NCBI GenBank assembly: GCA_964507035.1
Contig: CAZDOQ010000018.1
Span: forward strand, 1-20,404
DNA length: 20,404 nt
Source of the DNA: Pseudolachnospira sp964507035
GTDB lineage: Bacteria > Bacillota > Clostridia > Lachnospirales > Lachnospiraceae
Reading direction: 5' to 3'
Part shown: piece by piece, positions 1 through 6,156 of the stretch
How positions within the stretch are numbered: the stretch's first letter is position 1
Layout of the letters: each line of letters opens with the position of its first letter
The notes under the pieces: generated by a model
What the model was told of the DNA's origin: nothing
Seen by the model: only the letters and a program-made list of their open reading frames with translations
Databases searched by the model: none
Position numbers and translations under genes: made by a program

Positions 1-543
1 CCGCCCTACACCAGCGAGCGGGCCAAGCAGAAGGTGGTGGACCTGGCCCGGATCATCAGCCGGTACACCGGCCCCATCCGCCTCCACGTGGTGAATTTTA
101 CGGATCTGCAACTCCACATCTATGAGACCTGTCCCCATGAGGAGCTGACCATTCTCATGCGCCGGTATATGATGCGGATCGCCCAGCGCCTGGCGGAGCA
201 AAACGGCTGTCAGGCCCTGATCACCGGGGAGAGCATTGGCCAGGTGGCTTCTCAGACCATGCAGAGCCTGGCGGCCACCAACGACGTGTGCACCATGCCG
301 GTGTTCCGGCCTCTCATTGCCTTTGACAAGCAGGAAATTGTGGATGTGTCCAAGAAGATCGGCACCTTTGAGACATCCATCCAGCCTTTTGAAGACTGCT
401 GCACCATTTTTGTGGCCAAGCATCCGGTGACCAAGCCGAACCTGAAGGTGATCCGCAGGTCGGAAACCCGGCTGACAGAGGTGGACAGCCTTATGGAAAA
501 GGCCCTGGAGACGGCGGAAGTGATCCGGGTAGGAGAGGAGTAA
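1..543 (+). CDS. thiI: tRNA 4-thiouridine synthase ThiI (3' part only)
   Basis: The frame is open from the first base, so the gene begins upstream of the window; 180 codons and the stop are visible. This is the C-terminal part of the PP-loop (adenylating) domain of ThiI, which transfers sulfur to U8 of tRNA (and, in many bacteria, to the thiamine thiazole). Visible family signatures are the PPYTSERAKQKV segment at the very start, GESIGQVASQT and EDCCTIFVAKHP; the last carries the conserved cysteine of the PP-loop domain. The protein ends shortly after this domain with no rhodanese extension, as is usual in Gram-positive ThiI, where a separate cysteine desulfurase is thought to deliver sulfur directly. 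It converges on the minus-strand HPr-like gene. Identification is firm; the N-terminal ferredoxin-like and THUMP domains lie outside the window. Confidence 0.95.
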   Translation, partial: PPYTSERAKQKVVDLARIISRYTGPIRLHVVNFTDLQLHIYETCPHEELTILMRRYMMRIAQRLAEQNGCQALITGESIGQVASQTMQSLAATNDVCTMPVFRPLIAFDKQEIVDVSKKIGTFETSIQPFEDCCTIFVAKHPVTKPNLKVIRRSETRLTEVDSLMEKALETAEVIRVGEE

Positions 544-586
544 GGCGGCGGAAGCAGAGAAAACACCGGAAACGGCATAAACGAGA

Positions 587-615
587 ACCGGGAGCCCCTT
601 GTGGGAGCTCCCGGT
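587..615 (-). terminator. hairpin between convergent thiI and HPr-like gene
   Basis: ACCGGGAGC (587-595) pairs perfectly with GCTCCCGGT (607-615). Three further C-G pairs (596-598 with 603-605) form around a bulged A606, leaving a 4-base loop. On the minus strand the stem is followed by TTCTCGTTT, a weak T-rich tail, so it best fits the end of the HPr-like transcript. It may also stop thiI read-through, although the plus-strand side is A-rich rather than T-rich. The strong GC stem and its place between two convergent stop codons support a terminator; the poor U-tract lowers confidence. Confidence 0.6.
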
Positions 616-645
616 GAAAGATTCAGAAAAAAGGCGGCCCTGGGG

Positions 646-882
646 TCAGCCCTTGTACAGGTACGGGTCCAGCGACTTCATGATCTCATCCATGTTGGCA
701 TCGGAATGGATGTTCAGAGTGATGGGCTTGGAGAGATCCAGGCTGAAGATTCCCATGATGGATTTGGCGTCAATGACATAGCGGCCGGAGATCAGATCGA
801 AATCCGTGGGAAAGTGTGTGATCTCGCTGACAAAACTCTTTACCTTGTCAATGGAATCCAGGACAATCTGTACGGTTGTCAT
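646..882 (-). CDS. HPr-like protein lacking the catalytic histidine
   Basis: A 78-residue protein with the size and fold signature of HPr, the phosphocarrier of the sugar phosphotransferase system. The segment AKSIMGIFSLDL (residues 39-50) matches the region of HPr around regulatory Ser46, so Ser41 would be its counterpart. The usual G-[IL]-H-x-R-P active site near residue 15 is absent: this stretch reads DSIDKVKSF and has no histidine, so normal PEP-dependent phosphotransfer is not expected. ATG at 882 is preferred over the in-frame TTG at 888, because AAAGGGGA (891-898) is 9 bases from the ATG but only about 3 from the TTG. The gene is monocistronic, with its own promoter and a hairpin after it. 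Such His-less HPr-family proteins are common in Clostridia; their function is unknown to me and could be regulatory. Confidence 0.8.
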   Translation of the reverse strand: MTTVQIVLDSIDKVKSFVSEITHFPTDFDLISGRYVIDAKSIMGIFSLDLSKPITLNIHSDANMDEIMKSLDPYLYKG

Positions 883-933
883 AATCAAGTTCCCCTTTCT
901 TTATAGCGCAGGCAAGGCCTATTTTCAGCTTCT

Positions 934-962
934 ATAGTAGACCGGCCCTGGGGAAAAGTCAA
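934..962 (-). promoter_or_regulatory. sigma-A-type promoter of the HPr-like gene
   Basis: Read on the minus strand, TTGACT (962-957) is followed after exactly 17 bases by TACTAT (939-934). This gives a near-consensus -35 box and a 4/6 -10 box. Transcription would start near 927, about 45 bases before the ATG at 882, leaving room for the AAAGGGGA ribosome binding site. Confidence 0.6.
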
Positions 963-982
963 GTATTCGGAGCGAGAAAACC

Positions 983-2245
983 ATGAAAAAAATAGCGTTT
1001 CACAACCTGGGCTGCAAGGTCAATTCCTATGAAACAGAGGCCATGATTCACCAGATGGCTGGGCGGGGATATCAGGTGGTTCCCTTTGAGGAAAAGGCGG
1101 ACATCTATGTGGTCAACACCTGCTCCGTGACCAATATTGCGGACCGGAAATCCCGCCAGATGCTGCACCGGGCCAAAAAACAAAACCCGGAGGCTCTGGT
1201 AGTGGCGGTGGGCTGCTACGCCCAGGCGGACCCGGAGCGGGTGCTGGCGGACGGGGCCGTGGATCTGGTGGTGGGAAACGACCAGAAAGGCCGGCTGGCG
1301 GAGCTGATTGAGGAGCGGACCAGCGCCCTGCTTCCCATAGGGGAGGTGCGGGAGTATGAAGAACTCCATGGGACCGGAAGCCGGGAGCACACCCGGGCTT
1401 TTTTAAAGATTCAGGACGGCTGCAACCAGTTTTGCAGCTATTGCCTGATCCCCTACGTCCGGGGCCGGGTCCGGAGCCGCCGTCACGCAGATGTACTGGC
1501 GGAAGCGGAGCGGCTGGCAGAGGGGGGATTCCGGGAGGTGGTGCTCACAGGAATTCATCTGAGTTCCTACGGCACAGACCAGGGATTCCCGGAGGGGGAG
1601 GCCTTAATCCGGCTGTTCCAGGACCTGTCCCGCATCTCCGGCATTGCCCGGATCCGCCTGGGATCCCTGGAGCCCCGGATTGTGACGGAAGCCTTTGCCG
1701 CGGCTTTGGCGGCTGATCCCAAAATCTGCCCCCATTTTCACCTGTCCCTCCAGAGCGGCTGCGACCGGACCCTGCAGCGGATGAATCGCCGCTATACCAC
1801 CGGGGAATACTATGAAAAATGCCAGCTGCTGCGCCGGTCCTTTGAGCACCCGGCCATCACCACCGACGTGATTGTGGGTTTTCCCGGGGAGACGGAAGAA
1901 GAATTTGAAGAGACCTGCCGTTTCCTGGAGCAGGTGCAGTTTTACGAGACCCATGTGTTCAAGTATTCCCGCCGCAAAGGGACCCGGGCGGACCGAATGC
2001 CGGATCAAGTGCCGGAGGAGGTGAAGGCCCGGCGGAGCAGTGTGCTTCTCGCCATGACGGAGCGTCACTCCCAGGAGTTCCGGCAGTATTACCGGGGACG
2101 GCAGGAGGAGATCCTGCTGGAGCAGGAGGTGACAGTCCGGGGACAGCGGCTGTACGAGGGATACACCCGGGAGTACGTGAAGGGGTACGTGCCGGTGGAA
2201 GGACACCATCCCGGGGAGCTGGTTCTGGCGGAGATGGAGATATAA
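983..2245 (+). CDS. mtaB: tRNA (t6A37) methylthiotransferase MtaB
   Basis: A 420-residue radical SAM methylthiotransferase of the MiaB/RimO superfamily. MtaB members convert t6A to ms2t6A at position 37 of tRNAs reading ANN codons. The N-terminal domain has the three cluster-binding cysteines C11 (in NLGCKVN), C47 (NTCSVT) and C78 (VGCYAQ). The radical SAM motif is C147-x3-C151-x2-C154, followed by LIPYVRGRVRSR. A TRAM-like RNA-binding segment occupies roughly the last 60 residues. The opening HNLGCKVNSYETEAM is typical of the MtaB branch rather than MiaB. A GGAG at 969-972 lies 10 bases before the ATG. The gene diverges from the HPr-like gene; I see no convincing plus-strand promoter in the 100-base gap. 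A separate promoter follows it, so it is probably not co-transcribed by design with ireB. Confidence 0.93.
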   Translation: MKKIAFHNLGCKVNSYETEAMIHQMAGRGYQVVPFEEKADIYVVNTCSVTNIADRKSRQMLHRAKKQNPEALVVAVGCYAQADPERVLADGAVDLVVGNDQKGRLAELIEERTSALLPIGEVREYEELHGTGSREHTRAFLKIQDGCNQFCSYCLIPYVRGRVRSRRHADVLAEAERLAEGGFREVVLTGIHLSSYGTDQGFPEGEALIRLFQDLSRISGIARIRLGSLEPRIVTEAFAAALAADPKICPHFHLSLQSGCDRTLQRMNRRYTTGEYYEKCQLLRRSFEHPAITTDVIVGFPGETEEEFEETCRFLEQVQFYETHVFKYSRRKGTRADRMPDQVPEEVKARRSSVLLAMTERHSQEFRQYYRGRQEEILLEQEVTVRGQRLYEGYTREYVKGYVPVEGHHPGELVLAEMEI

Positions 2246-2250
2246 TTCTC

Positions 2251-2279
2251 TTGCTTCTGTGCACAAAGTGTATTAAAAT
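2251..2279 (+). promoter_or_regulatory. sigma-A-type promoter upstream of ireB
   Basis: TTGCTT (2251-2256), a 17-base spacer, then TAAAAT (2274-2279; five of six bases match TATAAT). It lies in the only AT-rich gap of this region, just after the mtaB stop. Expected transcription start is near 2286, about 33 bases before ireB. It is the best candidate to drive the long plus-strand gene run that follows. Confidence 0.65.
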
Positions 2280-2318
2280 AAAAAAGAATACGGGACATCG
2301 CAAGAGGGATAGAACAAT

Positions 2319-2585
2319 ATGGCAGATTTACAGAGAACGCAAAGTTTTGTCACCATGCCGGAGAAAAAAATGGAAGTGGGGGAGATCCTGGAGCGGGTGT
2401 ACCAGGCCCTGACGGAGAAGGGCTATAACCCGGTGAACCAGATCGTGGGCTATATTATGTCCGGGGACCCCACTTATATCACCAGCTATGCAGGAGCCCG
2501 AAATCTGATCGCCAAAGTGGAACGGGATGAGATCCTGGAGGAACTGATGCAGGTCTACATCCAGGTGATGGAGAGAAAGTATTAA
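2319..2585 (+). CDS. ireB: IreB family regulatory phosphoprotein (UPF0297)
   Basis: An 88-residue protein with the hallmark block KGYNPVNQIVGYIMSGDPTYI and the ERDEILEELMQVY C-terminal helix of the IreB/UPF0297 family. In Enterococcus faecalis IreB is a substrate of the PASTA-domain Ser/Thr kinase IreK and acts against cephalosporin resistance; phosphorylation is on N-terminal threonines. Here T7, S9 and T12 lie in the corresponding flexible N-terminus, so similar control is plausible but inferred. AAGAGGGA (2302-2309) is 9 bases from the ATG. The order ireB-ruvX-DUF1292 is a conserved Firmicutes trio. No PASTA kinase gene is in the window. Confidence 0.93.
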   Translation: MADLQRTQSFVTMPEKKMEVGEILERVYQALTEKGYNPVNQIVGYIMSGDPTYITSYAGARNLIAKVERDEILEELMQVYIQVMERKY

Positions 2586-2593
2586 AGGGCGCC

Positions 2594-3043
2594 ATGCGGA
2601 TATTGGGCTTAGACTATGGAAGCGTAACGGTGGGGGTGGCGGTCAGCGACCCTTTGGGGATTACGGCCCAGGGGCTTTTGACCATCACCCGTCCCGGGGA
2701 GAATAAGTTGCGCCGGACTCTGGCTCAGATTACGGAACTGGCGGAGCAGTATCAGGCAGAGAAGATCGTGTTGGGATTTCCCAAGAATATGAACAACACC
2801 GTGGGAGAACGCGGCGAAAAGACGCTGGAGTTTCAAAGACAGCTGGAACGCCGTACCGGTCTCCCCGTTATTTTGTGGGACGAGCGTCTCACCACCAGAG
2901 AGGCCAACCGGTCTCTCATGGAGGCGGGTGTGCGCCGGGAAAATCGTAAGGAGGTAATCGACCAGATGGCGGCGGTGCTGATTCTGCAGGGCTATCTGGA
3001 TTCGATGAGAGAAAAAATTGGAGAAACTGACTTTTCAGGGTGA
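2594..3043 (+). CDS. ruvX: RuvX/YqgF-type Holliday junction resolvase-like nuclease
   Basis: A 149-residue RNase H-fold protein of the YqgF/RuvX family. The opening MRILGLDYGSVTVGVAVSD supplies D7. VLGFPKNMNNTVGERG, WDERLTT (E97) and KEVIDQMAAVLILQGYLDS (D123) follow in the expected order and supply the acidic residues expected for metal-dependent catalysis. Members have been described as Holliday junction resolvases and also linked to pre-16S rRNA 5' end processing, so the in vivo role is not settled. The gene starts 8 bases after ireB and overlaps the next gene by 26 bases, indicating translational coupling in the ireB-ruvX-DUF1292 unit. Length is normal for the family. Confidence 0.93.
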   Translation: MRILGLDYGSVTVGVAVSDPLGITAQGLLTITRPGENKLRRTLAQITELAEQYQAEKIVLGFPKNMNNTVGERGEKTLEFQRQLERRTGLPVILWDERLTTREANRSLMEAGVRRENRKEVIDQMAAVLILQGYLDSMREKIGETDFSG

Positions 3044-3275
3044 GAACGGGGAAGCCATAGAGCTTTATATTTTGGAAAGCACCCGCTTGGGCGGTGTGGA
3101 TTATATATTGGCAACCGGCGCAGAGACTGGCGACGGGGATTGCTACATTTTCAAAGACAAGTCGGACAGCGCCGACGACACGGCGGTTTACGAGATGGTG
3201 GAGGATGAGAACGAGTTGGATTATCTGCTGTCTGTATTTGCCGAACTGTTGGACGATGTGGATTTGGAATTTTGA
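3018..3275 (+). CDS. DUF1292 domain protein (YrzB-like)
   Basis: An 85-residue, strongly acidic protein (the tail alone reads ELLDDVDLEF) of the DUF1292 family, which regularly follows ireB-ruvX in Firmicutes. The function is unknown. A stop codon in this frame at 3006-3008 leaves TTG at 3018 as the only usable early start; it overlaps ruvX by 26 bases and has only a weak ribosome binding site, so translation probably depends on coupling. The core pattern (YILESTRLGGVDYILATG, then DCYIFKD, then YEMVEDENELDYL) matches the usual strand-rich domain followed by an acidic helix. The next gene follows after 44 bases. Confidence 0.82.
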   Translation: MEKLTFQGENGEAIELYILESTRLGGVDYILATGAETGDGDCYIFKDKSDSADDTAVYEMVEDENELDYLLSVFAELLDDVDLEF

Positions 3276-3307
3276 AGAGACAAGACAGAACGGAAAAAAC
3301 AAAAACA

Positions 3308-3312
3308 GGAGG
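3308..3312 (+). promoter_or_regulatory. ribosome binding site fixing the rnjA TTG start
   Basis: GGAGG lies 7 bases before TTG at 3320. The reading frame is open 16 codons further upstream to 3272, but no comparable site lies there. The homology to RNase J also begins right after the TTG, so this site decides the start. Confidence 0.8.
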
Positions 3313-3319
3313 TTATTTT

Positions 3320-4984
3320 TTGAAAAAACAAGACAACTTAAAATTGAAGGTCATTCCCCTAGGAGGCTTGGAGCAGATCGGGATGAATATGACCGCCATT
3401 GAGTATGGAGACTCGATCATTGTGGTGGATTGCGGGTCTTGCTTCCCCTCGGACGATATGCTGGGAATCGACCTGGTCATTCCGGATGTGACGTATCTGG
3501 TGGAGAATATTCACAAGGTCAAGGGCTTCTTTATTACCCATGGCCATGAGGATCACATTGGGGCCATCCCCTATGTGCTGAAGCAGGTGCCGGCCCCCAT
3601 CTACGGGACCAAGCTGACCTTGGGAATCATTGAGAACAAGCTGAAAGAGCACAACATGACCCGGAGCGTCAAGCGGAAGGTGGTCCGGTACGGCCAGTCC
3701 ATCACCGCCGGGGATTTCCGAGTGGAGTTTATCAAGGTGAACCACAGCATTGTGGACGCGGCGGCTCTGGCCATTTTCACACCGGTGGGCACCCTGATTC
3801 ACACCGGGGACTTTAAGATCGACTACACGCCGGTGTTCGGAGATCCGGCGGATCTGACCCGGTTTGCGGAGTTGGGAAAGAAGGGTGTGCTGGCCATGCT
3901 CTGCGAGAGCACCAATGTGCTCCGGGAGGGCTTTACCATGTCCGAGCGGATCGTGGGAAAAACCTTTGACACCCTCTTTGCCCAGCACGAGCACAGCCGG
4001 ATCATTGTGGCCACCTTTGCCTCCAACGTGGACCGGGTGCGCCAGATCATCAACACCGCCCACAAATATGGCCGGAAGGTGGTGGTGGAGGGCCGGAGCA
4101 TGGTGAATATCATCAACACGGCCCAGGCGCTGGGATACATCAAGATCCCGGACGGCTGCCTCATTGACATTGAAAAACTGAAAAATTACCCCAAGGAGAA
4201 GACGGTGCTGGTCACCACCGGCAGCCAGGGAGAGTCCATGGCAGCCCTGTCCCGGATGGCTGCCAGCATCCACCGGAAGATCTCCATTGAGCCGAGGGAT
4301 ACCATCATCTTAAGTTCCACCCCCATCCCGGGCAATGAGAAGGCCGTGTCCAAGGTCATCAATGAACTGTCCCAGCTGGGGGCCAACGTGATCTTCCAGG
4401 ACACCCACGTGTCCGGCCACGCCTGCCAGGAGGAGATCAAGCTGCTCTACTCTCTGGTGAAGCCAAAATACTCCATTCCCATCCACGGGGAGTACCGGCA
4501 TCTGCAGACCCATGCCCGTCTGGTTCAGGAGATGGGGATTCCCAAGGAGAACACCTTTGTGCTCCACTCCGGCGCGGTGCTGGAACTGGACGGAAACGGT
4601 GCGGAAGTCACCGGCGACGTGCCGGCCGGCTCTGTGCTGGTGGACGGCCTGGGCGTGGGCGACGTGGGGAACATTGTGCTCCGCGATAGACAGACCTTGG
4701 CCCAGCATGGTATAATCGTGGTGGTAGCGGTGCTGGAGCGGGGCAGCAACCAGCTGCTGTCCGGGCCGGATATTGTGACCCGGGGCTACGTCTACGTGCG
4801 GGAGTCGGAGCAGCTGATGGAGGATGCCAAGAGCGTGGTTATGGGATCCCTCATTGAGTGCTATGACAAGCACGTGACAGACTGGAGCAAGATCAAAAAT
4901 ACCATCCGAGACGACCTCAGCGACTATCTGTGGAAGCGCATGAAGAGGAGTCCGATGATCCTTCCGATCATCATGGAGGCATAA
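3320..4984 (+). CDS. rnjA: ribonuclease J (RNase J1 type)
   Basis: A 554-residue metallo-beta-lactamase/beta-CASP ribonuclease, almost exactly the length of Bacillus subtilis RNase J1 (555). Zinc ligands are visible in order: H74-x-H76-x-D78-H79 in THGHEDH, H142 in VNHSIVD, D164 in HTGDFKID and H389 in IPIHGEYRHL. The beta-CASP region includes VVVEGRSM and TTGSQGE, and a C-terminal domain follows. RNase J has endonuclease and 5'-3' exonuclease activity and is central to mRNA decay and rRNA maturation in Firmicutes. Translation is expected to start at TTG 3320 (GGAGG 7 bases upstream), not at the longer in-frame start at 3272. Only one rnj gene is in the window; a second paralogue (RNase J2) may or may not exist elsewhere. 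Confidence 0.95.
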   Translation: MKKQDNLKLKVIPLGGLEQIGMNMTAIEYGDSIIVVDCGSCFPSDDMLGIDLVIPDVTYLVENIHKVKGFFITHGHEDHIGAIPYVLKQVPAPIYGTKLTLGIIENKLKEHNMTRSVKRKVVRYGQSITAGDFRVEFIKVNHSIVDAAALAIFTPVGTLIHTGDFKIDYTPVFGDPADLTRFAELGKKGVLAMLCESTNVLREGFTMSERIVGKTFDTLFAQHEHSRIIVATFASNVDRVRQIINTAHKYGRKVVVEGRSMVNIINTAQALGYIKIPDGCLIDIEKLKNYPKEKTVLVTTGSQGESMAALSRMAASIHRKISIEPRDTIILSSTPIPGNEKAVSKVINELSQLGANVIFQDTHVSGHACQEEIKLLYSLVKPKYSIPIHGEYRHLQTHARLVQEMGIPKENTFVLHSGAVLELDGNGAEVTGDVPAGSVLVDGLGVGDVGNIVLRDRQTLAQHGIIVVVAVLERGSNQLLSGPDIVTRGYVYVRESEQLMEDAKSVVMGSLIECYDKHVTDWSKIKNTIRDDLSDYLWKRMKRSPMILPIIMEA

Positions 4985-5005
4985 ATACCGCCGTCAGGAG
5001 GGAGC

Positions 5006-5497
5006 ATGAAGAAGAAAAGGGACAGACTGCAGACACTGGATGTGCTGACCCGGCTGCTGGGCCGGTTCGGCATCCGAATTCTGATCTATGCCGGGCTGGC
5101 GGTCCTGTTTTATTTTGGGATCACCCGGGCTTACCAGTTCGGATATTCCGTTTTTACCTCAGACCCGGTGGCCGAGGAGCCAGGGACGGAGATCCAGGTG
5201 ACCATCACCGAAGATATGGACGCTCGGGATATTGCAAAGCTCCTGCTTGACGCAGGGGTGATCCGGGATGAGAATGTGTTTGTGGTGCAGGAATTCTTTT
5301 ATACCAGCGACCGGGTTCCCATCTACCCGGGGACCTATACGCTGAACAATTCCTGGAGTGCCGAACAGATTATAGACGTGCTCACAGAGGAACCGGAGAC
5401 GGAGGAGGAGACCACGGTCCTGGCCGGAGCCGCCGACGCAGCCCAGACCGCTGCGCCGGAGACATCCCCGGAGACCAGCCTGGAGGAGGCAGAGTGA
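5006..5497 (+). CDS. membrane-anchored YceG/MltG-like N-terminal domain protein
   Basis: A 163-residue protein with a basic N-terminus (MKKKRDR), one transmembrane segment at about residues 23-39 and an outside domain resembling the LysM-like N-terminal part of YceG/MltG. The matching segments are ITEDMDARDIAKLLLDAGVI and PIYPGTYTLNNSWSAEQIIDVL. The tail from about residue 128 is low-complexity, rich in E, T, A and P. MltG is the endolytic transglycosylase that terminates nascent glycan strands, but its catalytic domain, with the active-site glutamate, is absent here. This protein should therefore not be called a transglycosylase on this evidence. It may position or regulate a cell-wall enzyme. 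The stop overlaps the start of the next gene by one base (TGATG). Confidence 0.75.
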   Translation: MKKKRDRLQTLDVLTRLLGRFGIRILIYAGLAVLFYFGITRAYQFGYSVFTSDPVAEEPGTEIQVTITEDMDARDIAKLLLDAGVIRDENVFVVQEFFYTSDRVPIYPGTYTLNNSWSAEQIIDVLTEEPETEEETTVLAGAADAAQTAAPETSPETSLEEAE

Positions 5498-6156
5498 TGG
5501 ACCCGGAACGGCTGCGCGTGTATCTGGCCTCCCTGGAACCGGACCCGTCCCCTTTGATGGGGGAGATGGAAGCCTATGCGGCGGAACACCGGGTGCCCAT
5601 TGTCCGGAGAGAGACCGCCGCTTTTCTAAAGACGCTGGTGGCCTTACAAGATCCGGGAGAAATCTTAGAGGTGGGGACCGCCATTGGCTACTCCGCCCTG
5701 CGGATGTGCGAGGCGTTGGGAAGAGGCGGACATATTACCACCGTGGAAAAAATGGAGGAGTGGATCTCCCGGGCCCGGGCGTATATCAAGCGGGCTGGGG
5801 AGGACGCCCGGATCACGCTGCTGACAGGGGATGCGGCTGAGGTCCTTGGGACCTTGGCCGGTCCCTATGATTTTATTTTCCTGGATGCAGCCAAGGGTCA
5901 GTACCTGACGCTGCTGCCGGAACTGGAGCGGCTGACGGCGCCAGGAGGGGTGCTGGTCACAGACAATATTTTTCAGGAAGGAACCGTCCTGGAGTCCCGT
6001 TTTGGCGTGCGGCGGCGGGACCGGACCATTCACAGCCGGATGCGGGAATATCTGTTTCAGCTGAAGCACCGAGAGGCCTGGGAGACTGCCCTGGTGCCGG
6101 TGGGAGACGGGGTGGCGGTGAGCGTCCGGAGAAGGACGGATGAGGAGAGCCTATGA
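5497..6156 (+). CDS. trmR: class I SAM-dependent O-methyltransferase, TrmR-like
   Basis: A 219-residue Rossmann methyltransferase of the catechol-O-methyltransferase-like group. The SAM loop is EVGTAIGYS (58-66). FIFLDAAKGQY gives D130 and VTDNIFQEG gives D156/N157, the expected divalent-metal site. RTIHSRMREY near the end matches the YrrM/TrmR pattern. In B. subtilis TrmR (YrrM) methylates 5-hydroxyuridine at tRNA position 34 to 5-methoxyuridine, and its gene sits beside U32-family TrhP genes; the same neighbour follows here, which supports the assignment over a generic O-methyltransferase. ATG at 5497 is preferred over GTG at 5494, because GGAGGAGG (5482-5489) then sits 7 bases away. It overlaps the next gene by four bases (ATGA). 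Confidence 0.82.
   Translation: MDPERLRVYLASLEPDPSPLMGEMEAYAAEHRVPIVRRETAAFLKTLVALQDPGEILEVGTAIGYSALRMCEALGRGGHITTVEKMEEWISRARAYIKRAGEDARITLLTGDAAEVLGTLAGPYDFIFLDAAKGQYLTLLPELERLTAPGGVLVTDNIFQEGTVLESRFGVRRRDRTIHSRMREYLFQLKHREAWETALVPVGDGVAVSVRRRTDEESL

Noticed and set aside
601..906. 101-codon open frame on the plus strand opposite the HPr-like gene
   Set aside because: The minus-strand product matches HPr, has a promoter and ribosome binding site, and ends at a hairpin; the plus-strand frame has none of these.
889..982. Plus-strand promoter for mtaB around TATAGT (933-938)
   Set aside because: No acceptable -35 element at 16-18 bases upstream, and the same bases are better explained by the minus-strand promoter.
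3272..3319. N-terminal extension of RNase J by 16 codons
   Set aside because: No ribosome binding site at 3272, the extension overlaps the DUF1292 stop, and RNase J homology and exact length fit the TTG at 3320.
5006..5497. Calling this gene endolytic transglycosylase MltG
   Set aside because: Only the anchor and LysM-like N-terminal domain are present; the catalytic domain is absent.
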